Below are positions 8,742-15,562 of a stretch of DNA of 64,000 bases, piece after piece; position 1 is the stretch's first letter, and every line of letters starts with the position of its first letter. This stretch comes from Sideroxydans sp. (lineage in GTDB: Bacteria; Pseudomonadota; Gammaproteobacteria; Burkholderiales; Gallionellaceae), in NCBI GenBank assembly GCA_028710605.1, contig JAQTTU010000004.1, positions 124,001-188,000 on the forward strand, written 5' to 3'. Under the pieces are notes generated by a model. The model saw only the letters and a program-made list of their open reading frames with translations, had not been told where the DNA came from and ran no database searches. A program made the position numbers and the translations under genes.

Positions 8742-9203
8742 TCACACCATTCTGTCGCCCACACCCGCCACCGCATACCACGCATTCAATTCCGCCGCGC
8801 TTTTGCCTTTGCTCCACGCCGCGACATCCGCATCGGCAATCGGCGAATATGGACCATGTTTCACTTCAAAGATGACCGCGCCCACATCGCGCGACAGCAC
8901 GGCGTGCCAGCCGCCAATGGGTATCTCGACCACGCTGCAATCTTCGCCCAGCACCGCGCGTTCGATGACGGCTCCCGCGTCGTCGAACATCAGCACGGTG
9001 AAGCGTCCGCGCAAGGCGGTCAGCACTTCCCAGGTATGCGGGTGGCGGTGCGGCAGGATGAGGGTGTCGGGTTCCATGGCGATGGCGAGGCGCTGGATGG
9101 GGTCGGCGAGTTCGCGGTGCAGGTTGGTGTTGGCGCGCAGGCGCGGCGAATGCCGGGCTTGCTGGCCGAGGTTGGTCAGATCGGTGGCGGTGATTTTCTT
9201 CAA
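8742..9203 (-). CDS. WbuC-family cupin-fold protein
   Basis: About 153 residues. The core has the cupin-like pattern LILPHRHPHTWEVLTALRG with clustered His, then a second strand set (GWHAVLSRDVGAVIFEVKHGPY), typical of WbuC-type cupin metalloproteins found near polysaccharide genes and elsewhere. I place the start at TTG 9203 (LKKITATDLT), since CACAGGAG lies 7 bases upstream and homology should begin there. An ATG at 9263 would add an unlikely Arg-rich leader. Possible metal ligands are the His residues of HRHPH and the later Glu. No polysaccharide operon is adjacent, so its substrate is unknown. Confidence 0.75.
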   Translation of the reverse strand: MKKITATDLTNLGQQARHSPRLRANTNLHRELADPIQRLAIAMEPDTLILPHRHPHTWEVLTALRGRFTVLMFDDAGAVIERAVLGEDCSVVEIPIGGWHAVLSRDVGAVIFEVKHGPYSPIADADVAAWSKGKSAAELNAWYAVAGVGDRMV

Positions 9204-9306
9204 AATGGTTCTCCTGTGAGGGCGGCATTTTCTCACGGGATACCGCGCAATTTCTTTTTTCACTTTTGCTTTTTATGCAGGCGACATACGGATAGAATCC
9301 CGTCCC

Positions 9307-10257
9307 ATGCCCAGCTTGTCCTTCCAGGAGCGCGTGCGCCCTTTCCAGCTTGTTGCCATTGCGTGTGGCATGGCGCTGCTTCTCTCCGCTTCGGTTCATG
9401 CCCAGGAAGAAGTCACCGCCGCGAAGCCGGAAATGCTGCTCGAATGGGACCCTTACTATTCGGATGTGAGCTACAACATCCCGCTCACCCAAAAACCCGT
9501 GCCCACCATTACCTCGCGCAGCGAAAGCGTGTTCCTGCGCGAGCTGCTGCACGAATCGCTGATTCCGCAATATATGCTGCTCGAAGCCAGCGTGTATCCG
9601 ATGCCGGTTCTGGGAACGTATCTCAAAACGCACCGCACGGGTTTTTACAACAGCGGCGACATCGGCAACAATCTCAACATCATCGAATCGCTCACCGCCG
9701 GTTTTCAGGAACCGTGGGCGGTTTCGATGTTCTTCGGCAACGTGGCCAAGCTCAAACGCCCCGGCGACAAGGGGGAATCCAACAACTACGGCTATACCGG
9801 CTACCTGTTCAGCGCGGGTGCCAAGCACATCAAGAACAACACGCTGGTGGATGATAACTGGTGCGAGTTTGAATGGAAGATCAAGGGCAAGATCGACCGT
9901 CAGGACGAAAAGCTCGCGTGGAGTTTTCGCGTCGGGGGCAAGTTCAACGCGAACCACGAAGTGAATAACGTCACCTACATCAAACTGCACCGCAGCAACA
10001 CCGATTTTGCCGCGCACTATCTGGCCTGGCTGGAAAATTCCAACTTCGATTTCAGCCTGCATTTTTTGCAGCATACCGGCCAGTTGGTGCGCTCGGAGTT
10101 GATCGTAGGCAAAAAAATGCCGCTGCTGGGAAGGAGCTACATCCCGACGTTCAGCATCGGTTTTATCTGGAGCAGCCCGGATGAATATTCGGGCGCGCTG
10201 AGGAATGAAACGGCCAATAAAATGATGCTGGTGATCCGTCCGTCAATCGAATTTTAA
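9307..10257 (+). CDS. Exported protein, probable outer-membrane beta-barrel, function unknown
   Basis: A 316-residue protein with a signal peptide (MPSLSFQERVRPFQLVAIAC..., cleavage after SVHAQ ~34). The mature part alternates polar and aromatic residues in short strands (YTGYLFSAGAKHIKNN, AWSFRVGGKFNANHE, TFSIGFIWSS) and ends in a terminal Phe (PSIEF), a hallmark of outer-membrane barrels. I do not recognise a named family. It is followed 43 bases later by an acyl-CoA ligase gene with its own strong ribosome-binding site. A role in lipid or fatty-acid uptake is suggested only by that neighbour. Confidence 0.68.
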   Translation: MPSLSFQERVRPFQLVAIACGMALLLSASVHAQEEVTAAKPEMLLEWDPYYSDVSYNIPLTQKPVPTITSRSESVFLRELLHESLIPQYMLLEASVYPMPVLGTYLKTHRTGFYNSGDIGNNLNIIESLTAGFQEPWAVSMFFGNVAKLKRPGDKGESNNYGYTGYLFSAGAKHIKNNTLVDDNWCEFEWKIKGKIDRQDEKLAWSFRVGGKFNANHEVNNVTYIKLHRSNTDFAAHYLAWLENSNFDFSLHFLQHTGQLVRSELIVGKKMPLLGRSYIPTFSIGFIWSSPDEYSGALRNETANKMMLVIRPSIEF

Positions 10258-10300
10258 GTTTGCAAACCGCACCTGGGGGGGCGGGATACAGGGGGAAATA

Positions 10301-12106
10301 ATGAGTACCAAAATCGACCTCATTTCGCCGGAAATTGCCGTCACGCTGGACGGTTTGTTCCACGAGCGCGCGCGGCGCGCGCCGTCCGATAGCGCCTACC
10401 GCTATTTCGACGATCACCGCTGCGAATGGCGCGAGCTGAGCTGGCAGGAGATGGAGCATGAGATCGCGCGCTGGCAGGCGGCGATGACACGTGAGGGACT
10501 GCAACCCGGCGACCGCGTGGCGATCATGCTGAAGAACACGCCGCAATGGGTGGTGTTCGATCAGGCCGCGCTGGGTTTGGGCCTGGTTACCGTGCCGCTG
10601 TATGTGGCCGACCGCCCGGAGAACGTGGCGCATGTGTTGCAGGATTCCGGCGCGAAGATATTGCTGATCGACAACGCCTCGCACTGGCATCCGCTGCACG
10701 AGGCCTGCTCCGGCATCGACACGCTGGCGCGCATCGTCACTTTGCGCGCGCCGCCGGAAGGCGATACCGACGAGCGCCTGCGCAGCGTGGATGAATGGGT
10801 GCCGGAAGTTCACGACGGCTTCCGCCACGTGGTCAGCGATCCAGAGCGGCTCGCCACCATCGTCTATACCTCGGGCACCACCGGCAAATCCAAGGGCGTG
10901 ATGTTGAGCCACCGCAATCTGCTGAGCAACGCGGAAGGCGCACTGCAATGTTTCGAGGTTTATACCAGCGATGTGTTCCTTTCGTTCCTGCCGCTGTCGC
11001 ACGCGCTGGAACGCATGGCGGGCTATTACGTGCCGGTGATGGCCGGCGCGAAAGTGGCCTACGCCCGTTCGGTGCAGCAGTTGCAGGAGGATCTGGCGCT
11101 GGTGCGCCCCACCGTTCTCATCACCGTGCCGCGCATCTTCGAGCGCATCCAGTCCGGCATACGCAGCAAGCTGGACAAAGGCCCGGCCTCGACGCGCCGC
11201 CTGTTCGAGCTGGCGGTCAATGTCGGCAACCACCATTTCGAGCACATGCAAAAACGCGCCGCGTGGCATCCGAAATTGCTGCTGTGGCCGCTGCTCAAAA
11301 CGCTGGTCGCGGACAAATTGATCGCGCGTCTGGGCGGCCGGTTGCGCCTGGCCTTGTCCGGCGGCGCGGCGCTCTCGCCCGACAACGCGCGCACTTTCAT
11401 CGGTCTCGGCCTGCACATTCTGCAAGGTTACGGCCTGTCGGAAACCAGCCCGGTCATTGGCGTCAATCGCATAGCCAACAATCTGCCGAGCAGCATCGGC
11501 CAGCCGCTGCCGAATCTGGAAGTGCGTCTGGGCGAACACAATGCGCTGGAAGTGCGTGGCCCCAACGTGATGATGGGCTACTGGAACAACGAACTGGCCA
11601 CCCGAGCCATGTTTACCGCCGACGGCTGGCTCAACACCGGCGACGTGGCCAGTATCAACGCAACCGGGCACATCACCATCACCGGGCGCATCAAGGAAAT
11701 CATCGTGCTGTCCAACGGCGAGAAAGTACCGCCCAGCGACATGGAAGCCGCCATCCTCGCCGACCCTTTATTTGAACAAGTGATGGTGGTGGGCGAAGGT
11801 CGCGCCTATCTGGGGCTGCTGGCCGTGGTCAACCGCGAGCGCTGGAGCGCCGCCATGCAGGAACGCAACCTGCCCACCGACTGGCCGGAAAGCCTGCAAA
11901 ATTCGCAGGCCAAGGCCTATGCCTTGCAGCGCGTCACCCAGCAAATCCAGGCCTTCCCCGGCTACGCCCGCATCCGCCGCATCGCGCTGCTCAACGAAGC
12001 GTGGAGCACCGAAAACGGACTGCTCACGCCCACGCTGAAAGTCAAACGCGCCAAGGTGCTGGAGTATTACCAGAAGGATTTCGCGGGGCTGTACGACGGG
12101 TATTGA
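10301..12106 (+). CDS. Long-chain acyl-CoA synthetase / AMP-dependent ligase
   Basis: A 601-residue AMP-forming ligase of the FAA1-like branch (long-chain fatty-acid activation). Motifs: YTSGTTGKSKGVMLSHRN (P-loop), LQGYGLSETSPVIG, NTGDVASINATGHITITGR, and a C-terminal TPTLKVKRAKVLEYY. It would load fatty acids onto CoA at the inner membrane for lipid synthesis or turnover. ATG at 10301 is well supported by AGGGGGAAATA. No beta-oxidation genes are adjacent; the upstream exported protein is the only candidate partner. Confidence 0.9.
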   Translation: MSTKIDLISPEIAVTLDGLFHERARRAPSDSAYRYFDDHRCEWRELSWQEMEHEIARWQAAMTREGLQPGDRVAIMLKNTPQWVVFDQAALGLGLVTVPLYVADRPENVAHVLQDSGAKILLIDNASHWHPLHEACSGIDTLARIVTLRAPPEGDTDERLRSVDEWVPEVHDGFRHVVSDPERLATIVYTSGTTGKSKGVMLSHRNLLSNAEGALQCFEVYTSDVFLSFLPLSHALERMAGYYVPVMAGAKVAYARSVQQLQEDLALVRPTVLITVPRIFERIQSGIRSKLDKGPASTRRLFELAVNVGNHHFEHMQKRAAWHPKLLLWPLLKTLVADKLIARLGGRLRLALSGGAALSPDNARTFIGLGLHILQGYGLSETSPVIGVNRIANNLPSSIGQPLPNLEVRLGEHNALEVRGPNVMMGYWNNELATRAMFTADGWLNTGDVASINATGHITITGRIKEIIVLSNGEKVPPSDMEAAILADPLFEQVMVVGEGRAYLGLLAVVNRERWSAAMQERNLPTDWPESLQNSQAKAYALQRVTQQIQAFPGYARIRRIALLNEAWSTENGLLTPTLKVKRAKVLEYYQKDFAGLYDGY

Positions 12107-12111
12107 AAGAC

Positions 12112-12237
12112 AAAAAACACTTGCCCGCAGATTACACAGATTAAACAGATTTCCAAGCTACCACTTTCGTATGAGAGCCGTGGTTGTATGTTTTTTAATC
12201 TGCGTTAATCTGCGTAATCTGCGGGCAACGAGGTTTT
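12112..12237. repeat. ORF-less element with iteron-bearing inverted ends (GxxExxY-type family)
   Basis: Left end AAAAAACACTTGCCCGCAGATTACACAGATT; the right end, read inverted, starts AAAACCTCGTTGCCCGCAGA and continues TTACGCAGATTAACGCAGATTAAAA. Each end carries two or three direct copies of (C/A)GCAGATTAA-like units. The same ends flank the GxxExxY gene at 21292-21750. It lies between the acyl-CoA ligase stop and the tRNA-Leu 3' end (8 bases away) and holds no ORF. Confidence 0.85.
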
Positions 12238-12244
12238 ATCATTC

Positions 12245-12329
12245 TGGTGCGGAAGACAGGACTCGAACCTGCACACCTTGCGGCGCTGGAACCTAAATCC
12301 AGTGCGTCTACCAATTCCGCCACTTCCGC
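12245..12329 (-). tRNA. tRNA-Leu(UAG)
   Basis: An 85-base gene read on the minus strand, with acceptor GCGGAAG paired to CTTCCGC and followed by ACCA encoded in the DNA. D-arm contains GAATTGGTAGACGC; anticodon stem CTGGA/TCCAG encloses TTTAGGT (anticodon TAG). There is a long variable arm (CGCCGCAAGGTG), then GGTTCGAGTCC as the T-arm. All class II leucine tRNA features are present. Confidence 0.97.
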
Positions 12330-12378
12330 ATTCTGGACGTTGATCGTCCGAGAGGGCGCGCATTATAACCGAGCGATT

Positions 12379-13572
12379 TTATTCCGCTACAAATTCCACC
12401 ACCGAGCGACCGTGCGCCTCATTGCGAATCAGCTTGGCGCAAGCCTGCGGCAAATCAGCGAAGGCGATGCGGTGGCCGATTTGATCGAGATTGGAGATGC
12501 GCAAATCGCCTGCCAAGCGTTGCCATATTTCTGATCGCAACGGCTGCTGCGTCGCGGCGGAATCCACACCCAGCAATTTCACGCCACGCAAGATGAACGG
12601 GAACACCGAGGTGTGCAGTTCCACCCCGCCCGCGTTGCCGAAGCAGGCAATCGCGCCGTTCTGCTGCATGGTGCGCAGCAGCCACGGCAGCGTATCGCCG
12701 CCCACAGAATCCAGCGCGCCCGCCCACTGCGCGCTTTCCAGCGGACGTTTGCTGGCAAAGTCGATTTCACTGCGCAGCAGAATTTCGGTAGCACCCAGCG
12801 AGCGCAAATATTCCTGCTCTGTTGCTTTGCCGGTCAGCGCCACCACGTGATAGCCGAGCTGGGACAACATGCGCACCGCCAGACTGCCCACGCCACCGGT
12901 CGCGCCGGTGACGATCACTTTGCCTTTGTCGGGCGTTAATTCGTTTTGCTCCAGACGATGTATCGACAGCGCCGCCGTGAACCCGGCAGTGCCCAAGGCC
13001 ATCGCATCGAACAGCGTCAGCGCTTGCGGCAACAGCACCTCCGACACGTTACTGGCGAAGCCAGCCGTTTGCGGGAGGAGGTGCGATGCTGTTGCTCCCG
13101 CACCCGTCGGCTCCGCCGCACCGCGTCGCAACAGCACCTCCGACACGTTACTGGCGAAGCCAGCCGTTTGCGGGAGGAGGTGCGATGCTGTTGCTCCCGC
13201 ACCCGTCGGCTCCGCCGCACCGCGTCGCAACAGCACAACCCAATCAGCCGGTACACGCACAAATTCGGCAAAGCCGCCGTCATGCGCCACGCCCATGTCG
13301 TAGCCGGTGACCAGCACCTGATCGCCTGCCTTGAATCGCGCATCCTGCGACGACTCCACCACCCCCGCCGCATCCACCCCACCCACGCAAGGAAAGCGCC
13401 GGATGACTTTTCCCGCACCGGTCGCCGCCAGCGCGTCCTTGTAATTCACCCCGGAAAAATGCGTGCGAATCACCACCTCGCCCGCGTCGAGATCGGAAAG
13501 CTGCAACTCGACAAAACGCCCGGTGGACTTGCCGTTTTCTTCGATGATTTGGTAAGCGGAGAATTTGTTCAT
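12379..13572 (-). CDS. acuI: Acrylyl-CoA reductase / YhdH-family NADPH oxidoreductase with a 66-residue insertion
   Basis: A medium-chain dehydrogenase/reductase of the AcuI/YhdH branch that reduces acryloyl-CoA to propionyl-CoA with NADPH. Start MNKFSAYQIIEENG at 13572; the catalytic domain has FSGVNYKDALAATG and GVDAAGVVESS, and the nucleotide-binding fold has VTGATGGVGSLAVRML. The protein is ~397 residues against ~330 usual, because two identical 33-residue blocks (LLRRGAAEPTGAGATASHL...) interrupt the chain after PADWVV, residues ~116-182. The sequence resumes exactly at LPQALTLFDAMALGTAGF. Both halves of the fold are otherwise intact, so the enzyme may still work, with a loop. The opposite-direction tRNA-Leu end is 49 bases downstream. 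Confidence 0.88.
   Translation of the reverse strand: MNKFSAYQIIEENGKSTGRFVELQLSDLDAGEVVIRTHFSGVNYKDALAATGAGKVIRRFPCVGGVDAAGVVESSQDARFKAGDQVLVTGYDMGVAHDGGFAEFVRVPADWVVLLRRGAAEPTGAGATASHLLPQTAGFASNVSEVLLRRGAAEPTGAGATASHLLPQTAGFASNVSEVLLPQALTLFDAMALGTAGFTAALSIHRLEQNELTPDKGKVIVTGATGGVGSLAVRMLSQLGYHVVALTGKATEQEYLRSLGATEILLRSEIDFASKRPLESAQWAGALDSVGGDTLPWLLRTMQQNGAIACFGNAGGVELHTSVFPFILRGVKLLGVDSAATQQPLRSEIWQRLAGDLRISNLDQIGHRIAFADLPQACAKLIRNEAHGRSVVEFVAE
13029..13226 (-). repeat. Two tandem 99-bp units inserted in frame in acuI
   Basis: The unit starting GCAACAGCACCTCCGACACG at 13029 recurs identically at 13128, and its first bases recur at 13227. The period is exactly 99 bases (33 codons). The coding frame is kept and the flanking acuI sequence looks as if nothing else were lost. 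Confidence 0.92.
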
Positions 13573-13612
13573 AAAAAAGTCCTGAAAAAAATAATTCAAC
13601 AACCTCGCGAAA

Positions 13613-13639
13613 ATGCCCGTCAATAGACGATCTACGCAT
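13613..13639. repeat. REP-like palindrome, copy 3 (one arm)
   Basis: ATGCCCGTCAATAGACGATC matches the conserved arm; the inverse arm (GCGCATTGACG) is degraded. It lies between acuI and the divergently placed end of the 125-residue HTH gene. Confidence 0.6.
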
Positions 13640-13658
13640 TGATCGCGCGCATTGACGC

Positions 13659-14036
13659 TTACGCCGCCCGCGCCATCGGCAAACGCACATCCATCACGAT
13701 TTCCGAGAAAGGGGCAACGACACGGTTCTGTTCGTCCTTTTCGACAGCCTGCCATTCGGCCAGTTTTTCCACGTCGTTGTGGACATTTTTGTAATCGCGT
13801 TTCAAGCGTCTTGCGAGTGCGGCAATCGTCATCGGGCCGTCTTCGCGCAAGGCGGCGAGCAAGTCCCAGCGGCGCGGAGTGAATACTGCAAGGAGTTGTC
13901 CGATGTCGGAAAAACCAACGGCAAAATATGGGTCTGGTGTGTCGCCCCGCTCCAACGCTTCCATCGTTTGCGCGGCGCGCGCCAGGCTGGCTTCCAGCGG
14001 TTCGCCCACTTTTACATTCAGGATTCGTTCGGTCAT
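13659..14036 (-). CDS. Winged-helix DNA-binding protein, MarR/HVO_A0114-like
   Basis: 125 residues. The central part (WDLLAALREDGPMTIAALARRLKRDYKNVHNDVEKLAEWQ) is a clear winged helix-turn-helix: helix 2 MTIAALARRL, recognition helix YKNVHNDVEKL. Proteins of this size and pattern are often the DNA-binding antitoxin of a two-gene module, with the toxin encoded just upstream; none is seen upstream here, only a repeat. ATG at 14036 has AAAGGAG upstream at good spacing. It would probably bind its own promoter. It is transcribed in the same direction as acuI and may regulate it. Confidence 0.75.
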   Translation of the reverse strand: MTERILNVKVGEPLEASLARAAQTMEALERGDTPDPYFAVGFSDIGQLLAVFTPRRWDLLAALREDGPMTIAALARRLKRDYKNVHNDVEKLAEWQAVEKDEQNRVVAPFSEIVMDVRLPMARAA

Positions 14037-14095
14037 TTATTCACTCCTTTCACATCGATCAGCAACTGTTATGGGTTCTCGAAGCGCAGTTTAGT

Positions 14096-14163
14096 ATTTT
14101 TGTAGGTGCGAATTCATTCGCACGAACATCGAGTTATGTGCGAATGAATTCGCACCTACAAAG
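14096..14163. repeat. Dispersed palindrome, TTGTAGGTGCGAATTCATTCGCAC family, copy 2
   Basis: Near-identical to 8529-8596: TGTAGGTGCGAATTCATTCG ... CGAATGAATTCGCACCTACA with a ~17-base loop, upstream of the HTH gene. Conservation of the arms at two sites far apart suggests a dispersed family rather than two independent terminators. Confidence 0.85.
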
Positions 14164-14238
14164 ACCGCGTGAAACCATAAAGCAGGAAAGTCTTTCATCT
14201 ACTGCCGTTTCCAGAAAAAACACCACACACCTCTCGAA

Positions 14239-14303
14239 GATGCCCGCCAATAGGCGCTCTACACCATGCACCCGATGTGGATGCCCGTATCCATTGGCTT
14301 GCG
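14239..14303. repeat. REP-like palindrome, copy 4 (diverged)
   Basis: GATGCCCGCCAATAGGCGCT ... GATGTGGATGCCCGTATCCA, just downstream of sucB. The left arm is intact; the right arm is partly replaced. Confidence 0.6.
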
Positions 14304-14317
14304 ACCAAGGATAGGGG

Positions 14318-15562
14318 TTACAAATCCAGCAACACCCTGCCCGGAAACTCCAGCGCTTCCTTGATGGCGACCAGAAACTGCACGGCTTCGCGCCCGTCGA
14401 TGATGCGGTGGTCGTAGGACAGGGCGAGGTAGTTCATGGGGCGGATGACGACCTGACCGTTTTCGGCGACGGGGCGGTCTTTGGTGGCGTGGATGCCGAG
14501 GATGGCGCTTTGCGGCGGGTTGATGATGGGGGTGGAGAGCATGGAACCGAACACGCCGCCGTTGGTGATGGAGAACGTGCCGCCGGAAAGTTCTTCCATG
14601 GTGAGTTTGCCTTCCTTGGCGCGCGTGGCGAAATCGGCGATGCGTTTTTCGATGTCGGCAAGCGACAGTTTGTCCGCATCGCGCAGGATGGGCACGACCA
14701 GTCCGCGTTCGCTGCCGATGGCCATGCCGATGTCGAAGAAGCCGTGGTAGATGATGTCAGTGCCATCGACCGAGGCGTTGACGATGGGGAATTTCTGCAA
14801 GGCCAGCACGGCGGCTCTGACAAAAAAGGACGAGAAGCCGAGCTTCACGCCGTGCTTCTTCTCAAACGCGTCTTTATATTTGTTGCGCAGCTCGATCACC
14901 GGCTGCATGTTCACTTCGTTAAAGGTGGTGAGGATGGCGGAATTTTGTTGCGATTGCAGCAGGCGTTCGGCGATGCGCTGGCGGATGCGCGTCATCGGCA
15001 CGCGTTGTTCGGGGCGGTCGTCGCTTGGTGCTTGGGGGTTGTAGGAGCCAGCTTGCTGGCGAATGTTATTCGCGGCTAAAGCCGCTCCTACAGGAAGCGA
15101 AGCCGCTATTGGATTTGCCGGGGTCACCTGCACTGCGCCCAGCACATCCTCTTTGGTCACCAGACCTTTGCGTCCGCTGCCCTGCAAACTCGCGGCATCC
15201 ACGTCATGCGCGTGAGCCAGTTTGCGCGCAGAAGGTGAAACGGCAGCGGGCGCGGTAGGCACAGGTGCTTGGGCGACCGGAGCTACGACAGGTGCAGCGA
15301 CCGCAGCTTGCGCCACCGCCTCCGTATCAATCTGCGCGATCACTTCGCCGCTGCCCACTTGCGCGCCGTTGGCCTTGAGTATCTTCACCAGCACGCCGCT
15401 TTTGATCGCGGGCAGTTCCAGCACGACTTTATCGGTTTCGATGTCGATCAGATTTTCGCCTTCATTCACCGCGTCGCCGACTTGTTTGTTCCAGGTGAGC
15501 AGCGTCGCTTCGGACACGGATTCGGACAGTTGTGGAACTTTGACTTCGATGATATTAGCCAT
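14318..15562 (-). CDS. sucB: 2-Oxoglutarate dehydrogenase E2, dihydrolipoyl succinyltransferase
   Basis: E2 core of the 2-oxoglutarate dehydrogenase complex, 414 residues. Order: lipoyl domain ([12 protein letters not shown], lipoylated Lys ~44), Ala/Pro linker, E1/E3-binding domain ([20 protein letters not shown], ~112-145), catalytic domain with [15 protein letters not shown] near the end. Between the binding and catalytic domains (residues ~157-174) the reading frame runs through a dispersed DNA palindrome ([18 protein letters not shown]), lengthening the linker without breaking it. It overlaps the end of sucA by 8 bases; no lpd follows in this window. It belongs to the oxidative direction of the cycle, in contrast to korABCD. 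Confidence 0.96.
   Translation of the reverse strand: MANIIEVKVPQLSESVSEATLLTWNKQVGDAVNEGENLIDIETDKVVLELPAIKSGVLVKILKANGAQVGSGEVIAQIDTEAVAQAAVAAPVVAPVAQAPVPTAPAAVSPSARKLAHAHDVDAASLQGSGRKGLVTKEDVLGAVQVTPANPIAASLPVGAALAANNIRQQAGSYNPQAPSDDRPEQRVPMTRIRQRIAERLLQSQQNSAILTTFNEVNMQPVIELRNKYKDAFEKKHGVKLGFSSFFVRAAVLALQKFPIVNASVDGTDIIYHGFFDIGMAIGSERGLVVPILRDADKLSLADIEKRIADFATRAKEGKLTMEELSGGTFSITNGGVFGSMLSTPIINPPQSAILGIHATKDRPVAENGQVVIRPMNYLALSYDHRIIDGREAVQFLVAIKEALEFPGRVLLDL
15042..15093. repeat. Dispersed palindrome inside sucB (GTAGGAG...CTCCTAC family)
   Basis: GTAGGAGCCAGCTTGCTGGC GAATGTTATTC GCGGCTAAAGCCGCTCCTAC is the inverse of the unit at 5135-5187. It is translated in frame as part of the interdomain linker of SucB. 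Confidence 0.9.

Noticed and set aside
8866-10074. A 402-residue minus-strand frame across the cupin and exported-protein genes
   Set aside because: It overlaps two better-supported genes and has no coherent domain.
10163-11671. A 502-residue frame antisense to the acyl-CoA ligase
   Set aside because: Shadow of the ligase gene; no motif or start signal.
13029-13230. CRISPR-like array in acuI
   Set aside because: The tandem 99-bp units are adjacent with no spacers and are translated, so not a CRISPR.
13573-13755. An upstream start for acuI adding 61 residues
   Set aside because: Runs antiparallel through the neighbouring HTH gene and has no homology to AcuI.
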